Source: Burkholderia catarinensis
Lineage (GTDB): Bacteria > Pseudomonadota > Gammaproteobacteria > Burkholderiales > Burkholderiaceae
DNA: 45,508 nt
Assembly (NCBI RefSeq): GCF_001883705.2
Contig: NZ_MDEQ02000041.1
Coordinates: forward strand, 1-45,508
Reading direction: 5' to 3'
In this document: in pieces, positions 35,101 through 41,929 of the stretch
How positions within the stretch are numbered: the first letter of the stretch is position 1
How the letters are laid out: the number at the start of each line of letters is the position of its first letter
The notes under the pieces: generated by a model
Seen by the model: the letters and a program-made list of their open reading frames with translations, nothing else
What the model was told of the DNA's origin: nothing
Databases searched by the model: none
Made by a program: the position numbers and the translations under genes

Positions 35101-37833
35101 AATGCGCTCCAGACCGCGATCAACAATGCGAGCGCGGGCGACATGATCGTCGTCGGTCCGGGCACGTACAACGAGATGCTGGTGATGTGGAAGCCGGTGC
35201 GGCTGCAAGGCGTCGGTGCCGCGTCGGTGACGGTCAATGCGAACACGCATCCGTCCGGCAAGCTCGATCCGTGGCGCAGGCTGATCGCGTGCCTGTTCGG
35301 CACGTCGCTCAATGGCGGGGTGATTTCGGCCGCGTACGATCCGACGAAGCCGATCTCGTCGACCAACAACCCGTACGATCCGTCGGGCACCTATCAATGC
35401 TCGACGCAGATGCAGGGGCACGTGGATCCGATCCCGTTCGAGCCGACCGTCGGTTGGGACGGTATGCAAAACGGCAACCTGGGCGAGCTGCTGATGGAGC
35501 CGTCGCTGATGGGCGCGTATGAAGGCGCGGGCATCACGGTGCTGGCCAAGGGCGTGCAGCCGAGCACGAACTGCACCGCGAACGGCGTCTGCACGCTGCT
35601 CACGAAGCACGATTGCACGACGGACCCGAACAACCCGAACTACAGCAACTTCCTGTGCAACCCGTCGCGCATCGACGGGATCACGGTCACCAACAGCTCG
35701 CAGGGCGGCGGCGGGATCTTCCTGCATGGCTGGAACCACTACACGGAGGTATCGAACAACCGCGTGACCGGCAATGCCGGCACGCTGTCGGGCGGCATCA
35801 CGGTCGGCCAGGTGGAAGTGCCGGACGGCACCATCGCCGCGGACGGCGTGACGCAGTTGCCGTTCATGTACAACACGTTCGTCAACGTTCACCACAACGC
35901 GGTGACGGGGAACGCGTCGTACGGCGACGAGATCAACTCGACCACGCCGTCGGCGGCCGGCGGCGTGACGATCTGCTCGGGCGCTGACTACTACCGCTTC
36001 AACTACAACTGGGTATGCGGCAACATCAGCGGCGGTGACGGCGGCGGCGTCGCGCACTTCGGGTTCAGCTACAACGGCGACCTGTCGCACAACGTGGTGT
36101 TGTTCAACCAGAGCAACAACCCGACGCTTCCGACGTACGGCGGCGGCATCATCGCGCAGGGCGTGCCGCCCGACGGCACGTTCTGCGAGAACTCCCTCGT
36201 CGACGTCGATTGCGCGCCGCAACTGTCCGACGGCATCGGCCCGGATCTCGTGATCGACGGCAACCTGATCATGGGCAATACCGCGGAAAGCGGGAAGGGC
36301 GGCGGCCTGCGGCTGCAGAACGTCAACGGCACGGACGTGCAACGCAACCTCGGCAACCCGAACAAGTGGTACGAAGTGCGCGTGATCAACAACATCATCG
36401 CGGACAACGTGGCCGGCTGGTCGGGCGGCGGCGTGTCGCTGCAGGATGCGGTGCGCGTGAACTTCATCAACAACACGGTGATCGCGAACGATGCGACGGC
36501 GTCGGCGGGCGTGCTCTTCAATACACCGGCCGCGTCACAGTCGAACGTGCCGCCGCCGGGATGCACGAGCAGCCCGAACAGCGCGGACTCGACGTGTACG
36601 AGCTTCATCGAGGCATCGACGCAGCAGCCGGCCGGGCTGGAGACGACGACTCATACGCAGAACCTGATGGCGGCGTTCGTCCCGCCGGCGAATTTCAAGG
36701 GGCACGTCAGGTGTCCCGAGAACGCGCCGAACTGCACGAAGTTCTCGAACCCGGTGCTGACCAACAACCTGTTCTGGCAAAACCGCTCGTTCTACATCTC
36801 GGTGAGTTCGCAGCCGAACCCGAACATACCCGGCGTGCAGAACGCGGTCACGTTGAATCCGGTCCTGAACCAGAAGGGGCAGTCGACAGGCTTCTGCGTA
36901 ACGGGTGGCCAGACGCCGCCGGTCTATTGGGATATCGGCGCGTACGGCGACACCGGGCCGGCCAATCACCAGTCCGGGCTGACCATGAACCCGCGGCACT
37001 CGATCATGACCAGCACGGCGGGCTACGGCGCGACCAACATCGCCGCGGATCCGCAGACGGTGGGCCAGTACTGCAACGGTTCGCGGGTGCCGCCGGAAGC
37101 CGGCGGGAACGGCTTTGCCGTGCCGCCCGGGATTGCCGACGCGGTGATGCCGAACCCGCTGTTCGGCCTGATGCCGACGGCCACGCCCGATGAAGGCAAC
37201 CAGTGGATCAACATGTCGTACGGGCCGCTGTCGCTGTTCAACGAGGCGCTCACGCCGGGCAGTGCGGGTTACAACGTGATGATGGGCAACTACTCGATCA
37301 AGGGCACGTCGCCGGCGATCGGGGCGGCTACGGGATCCGGCGCGCCGAAGCACGACATCTTCGGCACGCCGCGGCCGCAAGCCAACGGCTACGACATCGG
37401 TGCGGTCGAGTACGTGGCGCCCGGCCTGCTCGGCGGCCTGCTTGGTGGTGGCGGTGCGCCGATCGACCCGCTGGCACTGGGCGGCCAGCCGTCCGGCCTG
37501 GGCGTCCTCGCCCCGCTGGGCGCCGGCGGGATCGCGGGCCTGCTCAACGGTCTCGGGCCGCTGACGCAGATCCACGCCCCGGCGCTGAGGCGGCCGCTTG
37601 CGGGTGCGCCGCGGTTCGCGCCGGCAGCGCGGCCGCTGCCGGCCGGTGCGTTGACGCAGTCTCCGGCGCTCGCGCGGCCGCAGTCGGGTGTGCTGCTGCA
37701 GGCACCGACGCCGCAGCGCAACCGTGCGCCGACGCAGACGCAGACCCGTACGCAACCGCGCACGCCGCCGCGGCCGCCGGTGCCGACCCCGGCGCAGGCG
37801 ACACCCGCGACGATCACCGGGGCGCTGCAATGA
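29179..37833 (+). CDS. Giant exported multidomain protein with copper-free cupredoxin N-terminus and beta-helix
   Basis: This 2,884-residue protein has a signal peptide (1-33, GEACFAQ). Residues about 35-450 align by eye with the preceding oxidase protein (LTNNLPAPVPTSLVIVG, MGLYGVLVVKSP, LINGVAF), but the HPFHEHG site is RMHVPAVVG and no HxH set remains, so it binds no trinuclear copper. Then come two Ig/cadherin-like repeats (about 455-660), SdrD/carboxypeptidase-regulatory-like modules (about 885-1270), a TIG-like segment (about 1820-1965), and a right-handed beta-helix (about 1968-2440) ending in a choice-of-anchor-like SPAIGAATGSG...NGYDIGAVEY (2711-2748). The tail is Pro/Gln/Thr-rich. 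The start at 29179 has GGGGAG seven bases before it; GTG at 29164 is less likely. Probably a surface scaffold. Confidence 0.85.
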   Translation: MRSTKLTATLLDLFKAGVAASMLLTAGEACFAQSVVNLTAKASTALMPDGQSVPMWGYSCTPAAVATVPAANATCAAANPAAGANWSPVVITVPAGQLQINLTNNLPAPVPTSLVIVGQLGGGLGDKPTAMPSPPHPTQTATTWPIVTATSTAPMASFVPPAQGPRVESFGTEVVSSTDPKSHTTLTWANLKPGTYLLESGTHPSIQGPMGLYGVLVVKSPSVPSSTCASTNQAYPNTASCYDADVPLVMGEIDPVQNAAVAAAVATKGFSETAAWSGQPGGCGDSKSVTFGTCYPPVVNYDPRYYLINGVAFDRTNPNASAFAPSATVPASTGQVLVRLVNAGLRMHVPAVVGAQTGNPSVPGFALIAEDGNVLPGAAHIQNAVFMAAGKTYDVMVNAPAAGAMPVYDRELSLSTNNLRDGGMQGYIAVNNAVPSATAGIGETPTAAGANYYFVPGTTLTVSDPAKGVIASDSGVYGVKVQTPPASGTLKLNADGTFTYLSSSATNDSFVYQSTNGTPPVTAKVTLTACTTSNKCLSVPTAGNASFASNIASQIQIGAPGVLASASDPAGLPLTAKIVASSATNGTVTLNPDGSFTAVPTTPPLAGNGASAQTMTFQYKVTNTQKQTSANAGTVTVTFNPGSGLVVNVMDAPSMAPDATAPNKAVKLTDYRWIIEEDRTMQIDPACQVNSATSRPANCPPLPVPSLGTNFHTSYMPVVAAGCVGTVACESGQTVYDPVSNTHVATVCDVGNGVCRTGPNVSQQAPVDPKYVALDPTKHYYISILPGDAGNTFTNGGGVPPNTTRQFSIALDCPSGPSGADFAPGTGKCGHGMGGAPISPAQITAAKAGQTAAGQAGQLNVLLTETPYQTAKLSVFVFEDDAPLNGEVDVSGGTDGFGTAREPGLGGFEVKLWDDAGGTGDPTGQMTYDMFNMPLSNSLQGTVDPLTGLNACPISTATDGMVGMIPTCPKYESDGKTLSPLVGQAVIANLMPGRYGVIATPAADRIGRGEEWLQTNTLDGQKAHDAFIKVGGPAYFQEFGPAGYHVSIGFANPKTINARRTNAAKTGLCDTGACPNTITGRVTNLHYGRPPNETLYSSGSHDSLAFSQCYVSVGDPDGEDYGFTKCDSQGRFTISGLPSGTTRITVFDQWNDQIVDGLAKAVQLPAANGSTTVDLGDLSVLQWQTNLYTRTFIDLHGDGISHPDDPGVALASTNLRFRDGSVATFNNTDGNGYAPFNEVFPLFNWYVVDDDLTRFKTTGTHVVYDAGGPVDGTGVPGSGNSTVAANFANTVETVPLPSNLQVPGARYCADADCASAGNGSTGRVDPPWVTSEAWQGFSGQNSFIEFGKAPFAKGENGGIRGEVIYASTRPFDDPTLLIHTKWTPNVPNVTVNLYQEGTATDGTTNLTLVDTTKTASWDDWAQGFRADGVTPNMNCPGQDPNDPFYFTLKNSTNWLDPQHRQLPANAQYKCYDGMHVFNQIQPAPYDGMYKFPSVTATNSSGKPVASNCTICVGKNPVDGTPMLPAGKYVVEIIVPPGYELVKEEDKNILIGDNYIAPVTQQFGGIGAIFILPDQAAVNSTYNQNNAQNMTTNLGSTPHAEGDTGSVERFWPCVGELRIVPDYMSLFPGSKEVAPFAGASRHLCDRKEVMLTDEESVLAKFWIFSSTHVSAHYTGFMLDDFSSEFDPYSPQFGEKFAVPNVPISFKDFSGNEISRTYSDQWGIYNGLTFSTWEVNPPNPTGYAPTMMVACMNDPGPIPDPKHPGKTMSDPLYNPAYSQFCYEIPFMPGQTQYMDTPVVPVQAFADGYNQPDCAYPDATPAISSVTGDTIGAGAGPWVSAPGKPLTITALGDQQVPNHAYTGPNQSTAPFNQKFITRHYGFGGKQGSGKVTIAGVNATVVSWSDSKIVVLAPDLSIPALPSLTVPSTCTIQQMGAPATQCGELVITADNGKRSIDAITVTIGGKAPTYVSGENGASNALQTAINNASAGDMIVVGPGTYNEMLVMWKPVRLQGVGAASVTVNANTHPSGKLDPWRRLIACLFGTSLNGGVISAAYDPTKPISSTNNPYDPSGTYQCSTQMQGHVDPIPFEPTVGWDGMQNGNLGELLMEPSLMGAYEGAGITVLAKGVQPSTNCTANGVCTLLTKHDCTTDPNNPNYSNFLCNPSRIDGITVTNSSQGGGGIFLHGWNHYTEVSNNRVTGNAGTLSGGITVGQVEVPDGTIAADGVTQLPFMYNTFVNVHHNAVTGNASYGDEINSTTPSAAGGVTICSGADYYRFNYNWVCGNISGGDGGGVAHFGFSYNGDLSHNVVLFNQSNNPTLPTYGGGIIAQGVPPDGTFCENSLVDVDCAPQLSDGIGPDLVIDGNLIMGNTAESGKGGGLRLQNVNGTDVQRNLGNPNKWYEVRVINNIIADNVAGWSGGGVSLQDAVRVNFINNTVIANDATASAGVLFNTPAASQSNVPPPGCTSSPNSADSTCTSFIEASTQQPAGLETTTHTQNLMAAFVPPANFKGHVRCPENAPNCTKFSNPVLTNNLFWQNRSFYISVSSQPNPNIPGVQNAVTLNPVLNQKGQSTGFCVTGGQTPPVYWDIGAYGDTGPANHQSGLTMNPRHSIMTSTAGYGATNIAADPQTVGQYCNGSRVPPEAGGNGFAVPPGIADAVMPNPLFGLMPTATPDEGNQWINMSYGPLSLFNEALTPGSAGYNVMMGNYSIKGTSPAIGAATGSGAPKHDIFGTPRPQANGYDIGAVEYVAPGLLGGLLGGGGAPIDPLALGGQPSGLGVLAPLGAGGIAGLLNGLGPLTQIHAPALRRPLAGAPRFAPAARPLPAGALTQSPALARPQSGVLLQAPTPQRNRAPTQTQTRTQPRTPPRPPVPTPAQATPATITGALQ

Positions 37834-38333
37834 AACGCGCCGCCCTGCGCACGGCATCGGCGCTGCTGCTCGCGGGCGGCGCCTGCCTCGTCGCGGTCCG
37901 GCCTCAGCCGGCCGCGGCCGGGCAGGATGCGCCGGCCGGGCCGGCGGCCCGCCGGCCCTCGCCTTACCTGCCCGTGAGCCTGCCGCGGCAGGCGAAGGCC
38001 TATTACCAGATGGCGAAGGGCATCGACGACCTGCACGTGCGCAGCACCGCGTCGGGCAACCTGATCCGCTTCAGCTACCGCGTGACCGATCCGGAGAAGG
38101 CGCGGCTGCTCGGCGACACGAAATCGACCGTCTATCTGTACGGCGAAACGAGCCACGCGATGCTCGTGATTCCGGTGATGGACCAGATCGGCGCGCTGCG
38201 GCAGACCGGTCAGCTGGAGACCGGACACGAATACTGGATGGTGTTTTCCAACAAGGGAGGGCCGATCAAGCGCGGCGAACGGGTCAGCATCCTGATCGAT
38301 TCGCTGCATATCGACGGGCTGGTGGTCGAGTAA
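37830..38333 (+). CDS. Small exported protein of unknown function
   Basis: This 167-residue protein has a signal peptide with the hydrophobic core ASALLLAGGACLVAV and a processing site near residue 30. The mature part is a soluble beta-rich domain containing NLIRFSYRVTDPEKARLLGD, AMLVIPVMDQIGALRQ and RVSILIDSLHIDGLVVE. I do not recognise a named family. Its ATG overlaps the stop of the giant protein gene (ATGA), so it is translationally coupled and belongs to the same unit. No cysteine pair, haem motif or copper ligand cluster is seen. A chaperone or small structural role is possible but unproven. Confidence 0.8.
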   Translation: MKRAALRTASALLLAGGACLVAVRPQPAAAGQDAPAGPAARRPSPYLPVSLPRQAKAYYQMAKGIDDLHVRSTASGNLIRFSYRVTDPEKARLLGDTKSTVYLYGETSHAMLVIPVMDQIGALRQTGQLETGHEYWMVFSNKGGPIKRGERVSILIDSLHIDGLVVE

Positions 38334-38396
38334 TCACATACATGCGCATGCCGCCGCGCATCGGCAACGGGCGGCCTGCATGCGGGGAGAGCAGTC

Positions 38397-39236
38397 ATGA
38401 ACCGGTTTCTTTTCAAGTCGATTTCGGCGGCGTGCGCCGCCGGCTTTCTGACTTACGGCCAGGTCGCATCCGCGGCCTCGGCGGCGGGGAACGCGCAGGC
38501 AGCGTCGGCGTCGCATATGGACGCGGCGCAGATCGCCGAGCGCAATGTCGCGGCCCGTGGCGGGCTGCAGGCGTGGCGGGCGGTGTCGTCGATCAGGATG
38601 ACGGGGCAGCTCGATGCGGGCGGCAAGAAGAACGTCAGGCTGCCGTTCACGCTGACGTTGAAGCGTCCGCACAAGAGCCGGCTCGAAATCGAGTTCGAGC
38701 AGCAAACCGCGCTGCAGGTGTACGACGGCTCGCAGGGCTGGCTGGTCAGGCCGTACCTCGGCCGCAACGATGTCGAGCCGTATACGCCGGCGCAACTCAA
38801 GTCCGCCGCGGCATCCGCCGAACTCGACGGTCCGCTGATCGACTACGCGAACAAGGGCACCACGATCCAGGCGCTTGGCACGGAGCAGGTGGAAGGGCAT
38901 CGCGCGTATGTGCTGAAGCTGACGTCGAAGGATGGCGCGGCGCGGCGCCTGTGGGTCGACGCGTCGAGCTTTCTCGAACTGAAGATCGATGGCGAGCCGC
39001 GCGTGCTGGACGGCAAGACGCATGGCGTCACCGTTTTCTATCGCGATTACAGGAAGGAGAACGGCCTCGTCATGCCGCACACGCTCGAGACCGTCGTGAG
39101 CGGCGTCAAAGAGACGCACCGGATCACGATCGAGCATGTCGCGCTCAACGCGACGGCCGACGACGCGATGTTCGGCAAGCCGCCGCTCACCTTCGCGAAG
39201 GCGCCGAGTCACCCGGCCGACATCCGGACGAGGTGA
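38397..39236 (+). CDS. LolA-like exported protein, first of a tandem pair
   Basis: This 279-residue protein has a signal peptide ending near AASA (about 27-30) and a mature domain of the outer-membrane lipoprotein-sorting (LolA/LppX-type) fold by pattern. Diagnostic blocks are IAERNVAARGGLQAWRAVSS, the beta strands RLEIEFEQQTALQVYDGSQG, and ELDGPLIDYANKGTTI, then RLWVDASSFLELKIDG. Such domains bind acyl chains or hydrophobic ligands in the periplasm. The next gene encodes a paralogue in the same frame of reference, five bases later. The ATG at 38397 follows GGGGAGAGCAGTC. The role in this operon is not known. Confidence 0.82.
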   Translation: MNRFLFKSISAACAAGFLTYGQVASAASAAGNAQAASASHMDAAQIAERNVAARGGLQAWRAVSSIRMTGQLDAGGKKNVRLPFTLTLKRPHKSRLEIEFEQQTALQVYDGSQGWLVRPYLGRNDVEPYTPAQLKSAAASAELDGPLIDYANKGTTIQALGTEQVEGHRAYVLKLTSKDGAARRLWVDASSFLELKIDGEPRVLDGKTHGVTVFYRDYRKENGLVMPHTLETVVSGVKETHRITIEHVALNATADDAMFGKPPLTFAKAPSHPADIRTR

Positions 39237-39241
39237 CGGCC

Positions 39242-40072
39242 ATGGGACGGATCGGATCGTGGGTGCTCGCCGGCTGCGCGATGGCGGCCTTGTGCGGGTG
39301 CGAGCAATTGCCGGGGCAGGGCCTCGGCGTGGACCAGATCGTCGAGAAGAATATCGCGGCGAGAGGCGGGATCGACGCGTGGCGCAAGGTCCAGACGATG
39401 GTCTGGTCGGGGCATGTGGATAGCCCGAACGCGCCCGTGCGCAACATGCCGTTCATCCTCGCGATGAAGCGGCCGAACAAGACGCGCTTCGAGATCACCG
39501 TGCTCAACCAGAAGGCCGTGCGCGTGTTCGACGGTCGCGAAGGCTGGAAGCAGGGCGCGAGCGGCGGCGGCGGTCTGCGGCCGTACGCGCCGGGCGAGCT
39601 GACGTCCGCGCGCGACGAGCAGGTGATCGACGGTCCGCTGATCGACCACGATGCGAAGGGTATCGCCGTGACGCTGGACGGCGTCGACTCGCTCGGCGGA
39701 CACGATGCGTACCGCCTCGCTGTGAAGCTGCCCTCCGGCGCGGTGCGGCATGTGTGGATCGACGAGCGGACGTTCCTGGACGTGAAGGCCGACCGCCAGG
39801 TGCGCGGGCCGAGCGGCCCGCTCACGGTGGAGGTGAACTACGGCAACTTCAAGCGCATCGACGGCCTGCAGATCCCGCTCAGGATCGAGAGCGGAACGGC
39901 GGCCTCGCCGACCAAGGACACGCTGGTCATCGACAAGGTGTCGCTGAATCCGCCGCTCGACGATGCGCTCTTCGCCCGGCCCGTCTCGCCGGGCGGACGC
40001 CGTCCGGCGTCGCTCGATGCGAACGTGTCGCCGGCGCCGCCGGGCGCCGGCCGGCCGACGGCACGGCCATGA
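39242..40072 (+). CDS. LolA-like lipoprotein, second of a tandem pair
   Basis: This 276-residue protein is a paralogue of the preceding one; VEKNIAARGGIDAWRKVQTM, VFDGREGWKQGASGGG, VIDGPLIDHDAKGIAV and HVWIDERTFLDVKAD align block by block. It differs at the N-terminus, where GRIGSWVLAGCAMAALCGCEQ ends in a lipobox-like LCGC, so C23 or so should be lipidated and the protein anchored in a membrane, likely the outer one. Its stop overlaps the next start (ATGA at 40069-40072), so translation is coupled to the cytochrome-binding-protein fusion. A pair of one soluble and one anchored form suggests a relay, by analogy with LolA-LolB. Confidence 0.82.
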   Translation: MGRIGSWVLAGCAMAALCGCEQLPGQGLGVDQIVEKNIAARGGIDAWRKVQTMVWSGHVDSPNAPVRNMPFILAMKRPNKTRFEITVLNQKAVRVFDGREGWKQGASGGGGLRPYAPGELTSARDEQVIDGPLIDHDAKGIAVTLDGVDSLGGHDAYRLAVKLPSGAVRHVWIDERTFLDVKADRQVRGPSGPLTVEVNYGNFKRIDGLQIPLRIESGTAASPTKDTLVIDKVSLNPPLDDALFARPVSPGGRRPASLDANVSPAPPGAGRPTARP

Positions 40073-41769
40073 ACGGCATCCGGGGGCGACTGCGCGCCCT
40101 CGCGGCGGCCTACCCGCCGGCCTCGCGCGGGCGGCTGGCGCGCTGGGCGTTGCTGGCCGCGTTGTGCGCAAGCGCGGGCCACGCGATCGGCGGCGAGGCA
40201 GCGGCGCCCGTCGTGCCGACGGACGCGGGAGAAGCGATCTTCCAGCGCGGCATCCTCGGTTCGGGCACACCGCTCGAAGCCGTGCATCAGGACGGCGTGC
40301 GCCTGCAAGGCGCCGCCGCCGCCTGCATCAATTGCCATCGGCGCAGCGGGCTGGGCTCGAAGGAGGGCAACAACACCATCCCGCCGATCACGTGGCGCTA
40401 CCTGGTGCATCCACGCGCACAGACCGCCGAGGATCTCGACATCCCGTACGTTCCCGGCATGCGCACCGACCGCGAGCCGTACACGGAAGAACGGCTCGCG
40501 CGCGCCGTGCGCGACGGGATCGACCCGGAAGGCAGACCGCTCGGCAGGCTGATGCCGCAATACGCGCTCGGCGACGCCGACATGGCCGCGCTGACCGGCT
40601 ATCTGAAGCGCCTCGATCGCCGCACGCCGTCGGGCGTGACGGACACGGTGCTGCATTTCGCGACGATCGTCACGCCGGACGCGGACCCGGTGAAGCGGGC
40701 GGGCATGCTCGACGTCCTGCAGCACTACTTCGCGGACAAGAATGCGTTTCCGTTCGGCACGACGCCGCCGCTGCGTTCCACGCGAAAAATGATGTTCATG
40801 GTCAATCGCCGCTGGGAACTGCATGTGTGGGAACTGAAGGGGCCGCCCGACACGTGGCATGCGCAGCTGACGCAGTTTCTCGCGCGGCAGCCGGTGCTGG
40901 CCGTGGTGTCGGGGCTCGGCGGCAGGAACTGGGCGCCCGTCCACGACTTCTGCGAAGAGGAGGCCGTGCCCTGCCTGTTTCCGAATGTCGAAGTGCCGGT
41001 CGAGACCGATCGCGATTTCTATTCCGTGTACTTCTCGCGCGGCGTGCTGCTCGAGTCGGACCTGATCGCGAAGCGCATCCTGGACGAAGCCGGTGCGCGG
41101 CCGCCGCCGCAAGCGGTCAAGACGGTCTGGCAGGTCTATCGCAGCGGCGACAACGGCGAGCGCGGCGCACGCGCGCTGGCTGCCGCGCTGAAGGCGCACG
41201 GCATCGCCGTGTCGAATCGCGCGCTTGCGTCCGGCGACAGCGTTGCACACGCGTTGCGCCGGATGCCGCGCGACGACGTGCTCGTGCTGTGGCTGCGGCC
41301 GCCCGACCTCGCGGCGCTCGCTCATGTGCCGCCCGCGTCGGACACGGTCTTCATGTCGGGGCTGCTCGGCGGGCTCGACAACACGCCGCTGCCGACGAGC
41401 TGGCGCGGCGTGACGCGCATCGCCTATCCGTTCGACCTGCCCGAAGGGCGGCGCGTGCGCGTCGACTATGCGTTCGGCTGGTTCTCGATCCGGCGCATTC
41501 CGATGGTCGCGCCGCAGGTGCAGGCGGACACGTATCTCGCATGCGGCCTGCTCGCCGAGACGCTGAGCCATCTGGTCGATGCGTTCGTGCGCGAGTATCT
41601 CGTCGAGCGCATCCAGGACATGCTCGAGCGTCGCATCCTGACCGGCTACTACCCGCGCCTGACGCTCGCACCCGGGCAGCGCTTCGCGTCGAAGGGCGGC
41701 TATATCGTCCGCTTTGCCGGGCCGGATCGCCTGAAGATTTCCGCCGACGGGGGCTGGATCGTCCCCTGA
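40069..41769 (+). CDS. Monohaem cytochrome c fused to a type 1 periplasmic-binding fold
   Basis: This 566-residue exported protein begins with a basic stretch and a hydrophobic segment (ARWALLAALCASAGHAIGG). The haem site is C86-I-N-C89-H90 in AACINCHRRSGLGSKEG, with the axial methionine M162 in GRLMPQYALGDADMA, a standard cytochrome c layout. From about residue 195 it changes to a long alternating alpha/beta region (PVLAVVSGLGGRNWAPVHDF, CLFPNVEVPVETDRDFYSVY, DTVFMSGLLGG) that resembles the LivK-type periplasmic binding fold. The fusion would let ligand binding and electron transfer occur in one protein; that is inference. It has no ABC transporter partner in the operon. Confidence 0.83.
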   Translation: MNGIRGRLRALAAAYPPASRGRLARWALLAALCASAGHAIGGEAAAPVVPTDAGEAIFQRGILGSGTPLEAVHQDGVRLQGAAAACINCHRRSGLGSKEGNNTIPPITWRYLVHPRAQTAEDLDIPYVPGMRTDREPYTEERLARAVRDGIDPEGRPLGRLMPQYALGDADMAALTGYLKRLDRRTPSGVTDTVLHFATIVTPDADPVKRAGMLDVLQHYFADKNAFPFGTTPPLRSTRKMMFMVNRRWELHVWELKGPPDTWHAQLTQFLARQPVLAVVSGLGGRNWAPVHDFCEEEAVPCLFPNVEVPVETDRDFYSVYFSRGVLLESDLIAKRILDEAGARPPPQAVKTVWQVYRSGDNGERGARALAAALKAHGIAVSNRALASGDSVAHALRRMPRDDVLVLWLRPPDLAALAHVPPASDTVFMSGLLGGLDNTPLPTSWRGVTRIAYPFDLPEGRRVRVDYAFGWFSIRRIPMVAPQVQADTYLACGLLAETLSHLVDAFVREYLVERIQDMLERRILTGYYPRLTLAPGQRFASKGGYIVRFAGPDRLKISADGGWIVP

Positions 41770-41827
41770 GCGGCCGCACGCGCCGAGGTGGAGTAGGGAT
41801 CAGACCGCGTAAGGAGGGAGACGCCCC

Positions 41828-41929
41828 ATGCCGGTTTTCGTGGGCGCTTCGCACAATGAAGGCATCGTCCGACGTGCGCATGTCGCGTCGGAACGTGGCG
41901 ACTCACGGCTTGGGGGGAAACAGCCATGA
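41828..41929 (+). CDS. Small ORF of 33 codons coupled to the cytochrome-porin gene
   Basis: This frame starts with ATG at 41828, ten bases after AAGGAGG (41811-41817), the best ribosome site in the neighbourhood, and ends at 41929 in an ATGA overlap with the start of the next gene. The peptide (MPVFVGASHNEG... ending GGKQP) is basic, has no signal peptide and is of unknown family. It may be a translational coupling device for the downstream gene or a true small protein. The rest of the 156-base gap shows nothing else. Confidence 0.5.
   Translation: MPVFVGASHNEGIVRRAHVASERGDSRLGGKQP

Noticed and set aside
32380..36342. A 1,320-codon minus-strand frame opposite the giant protein gene
   Set aside because: Shadow with no domain pattern; the plus-strand frame is continuous and has recognisable modules.
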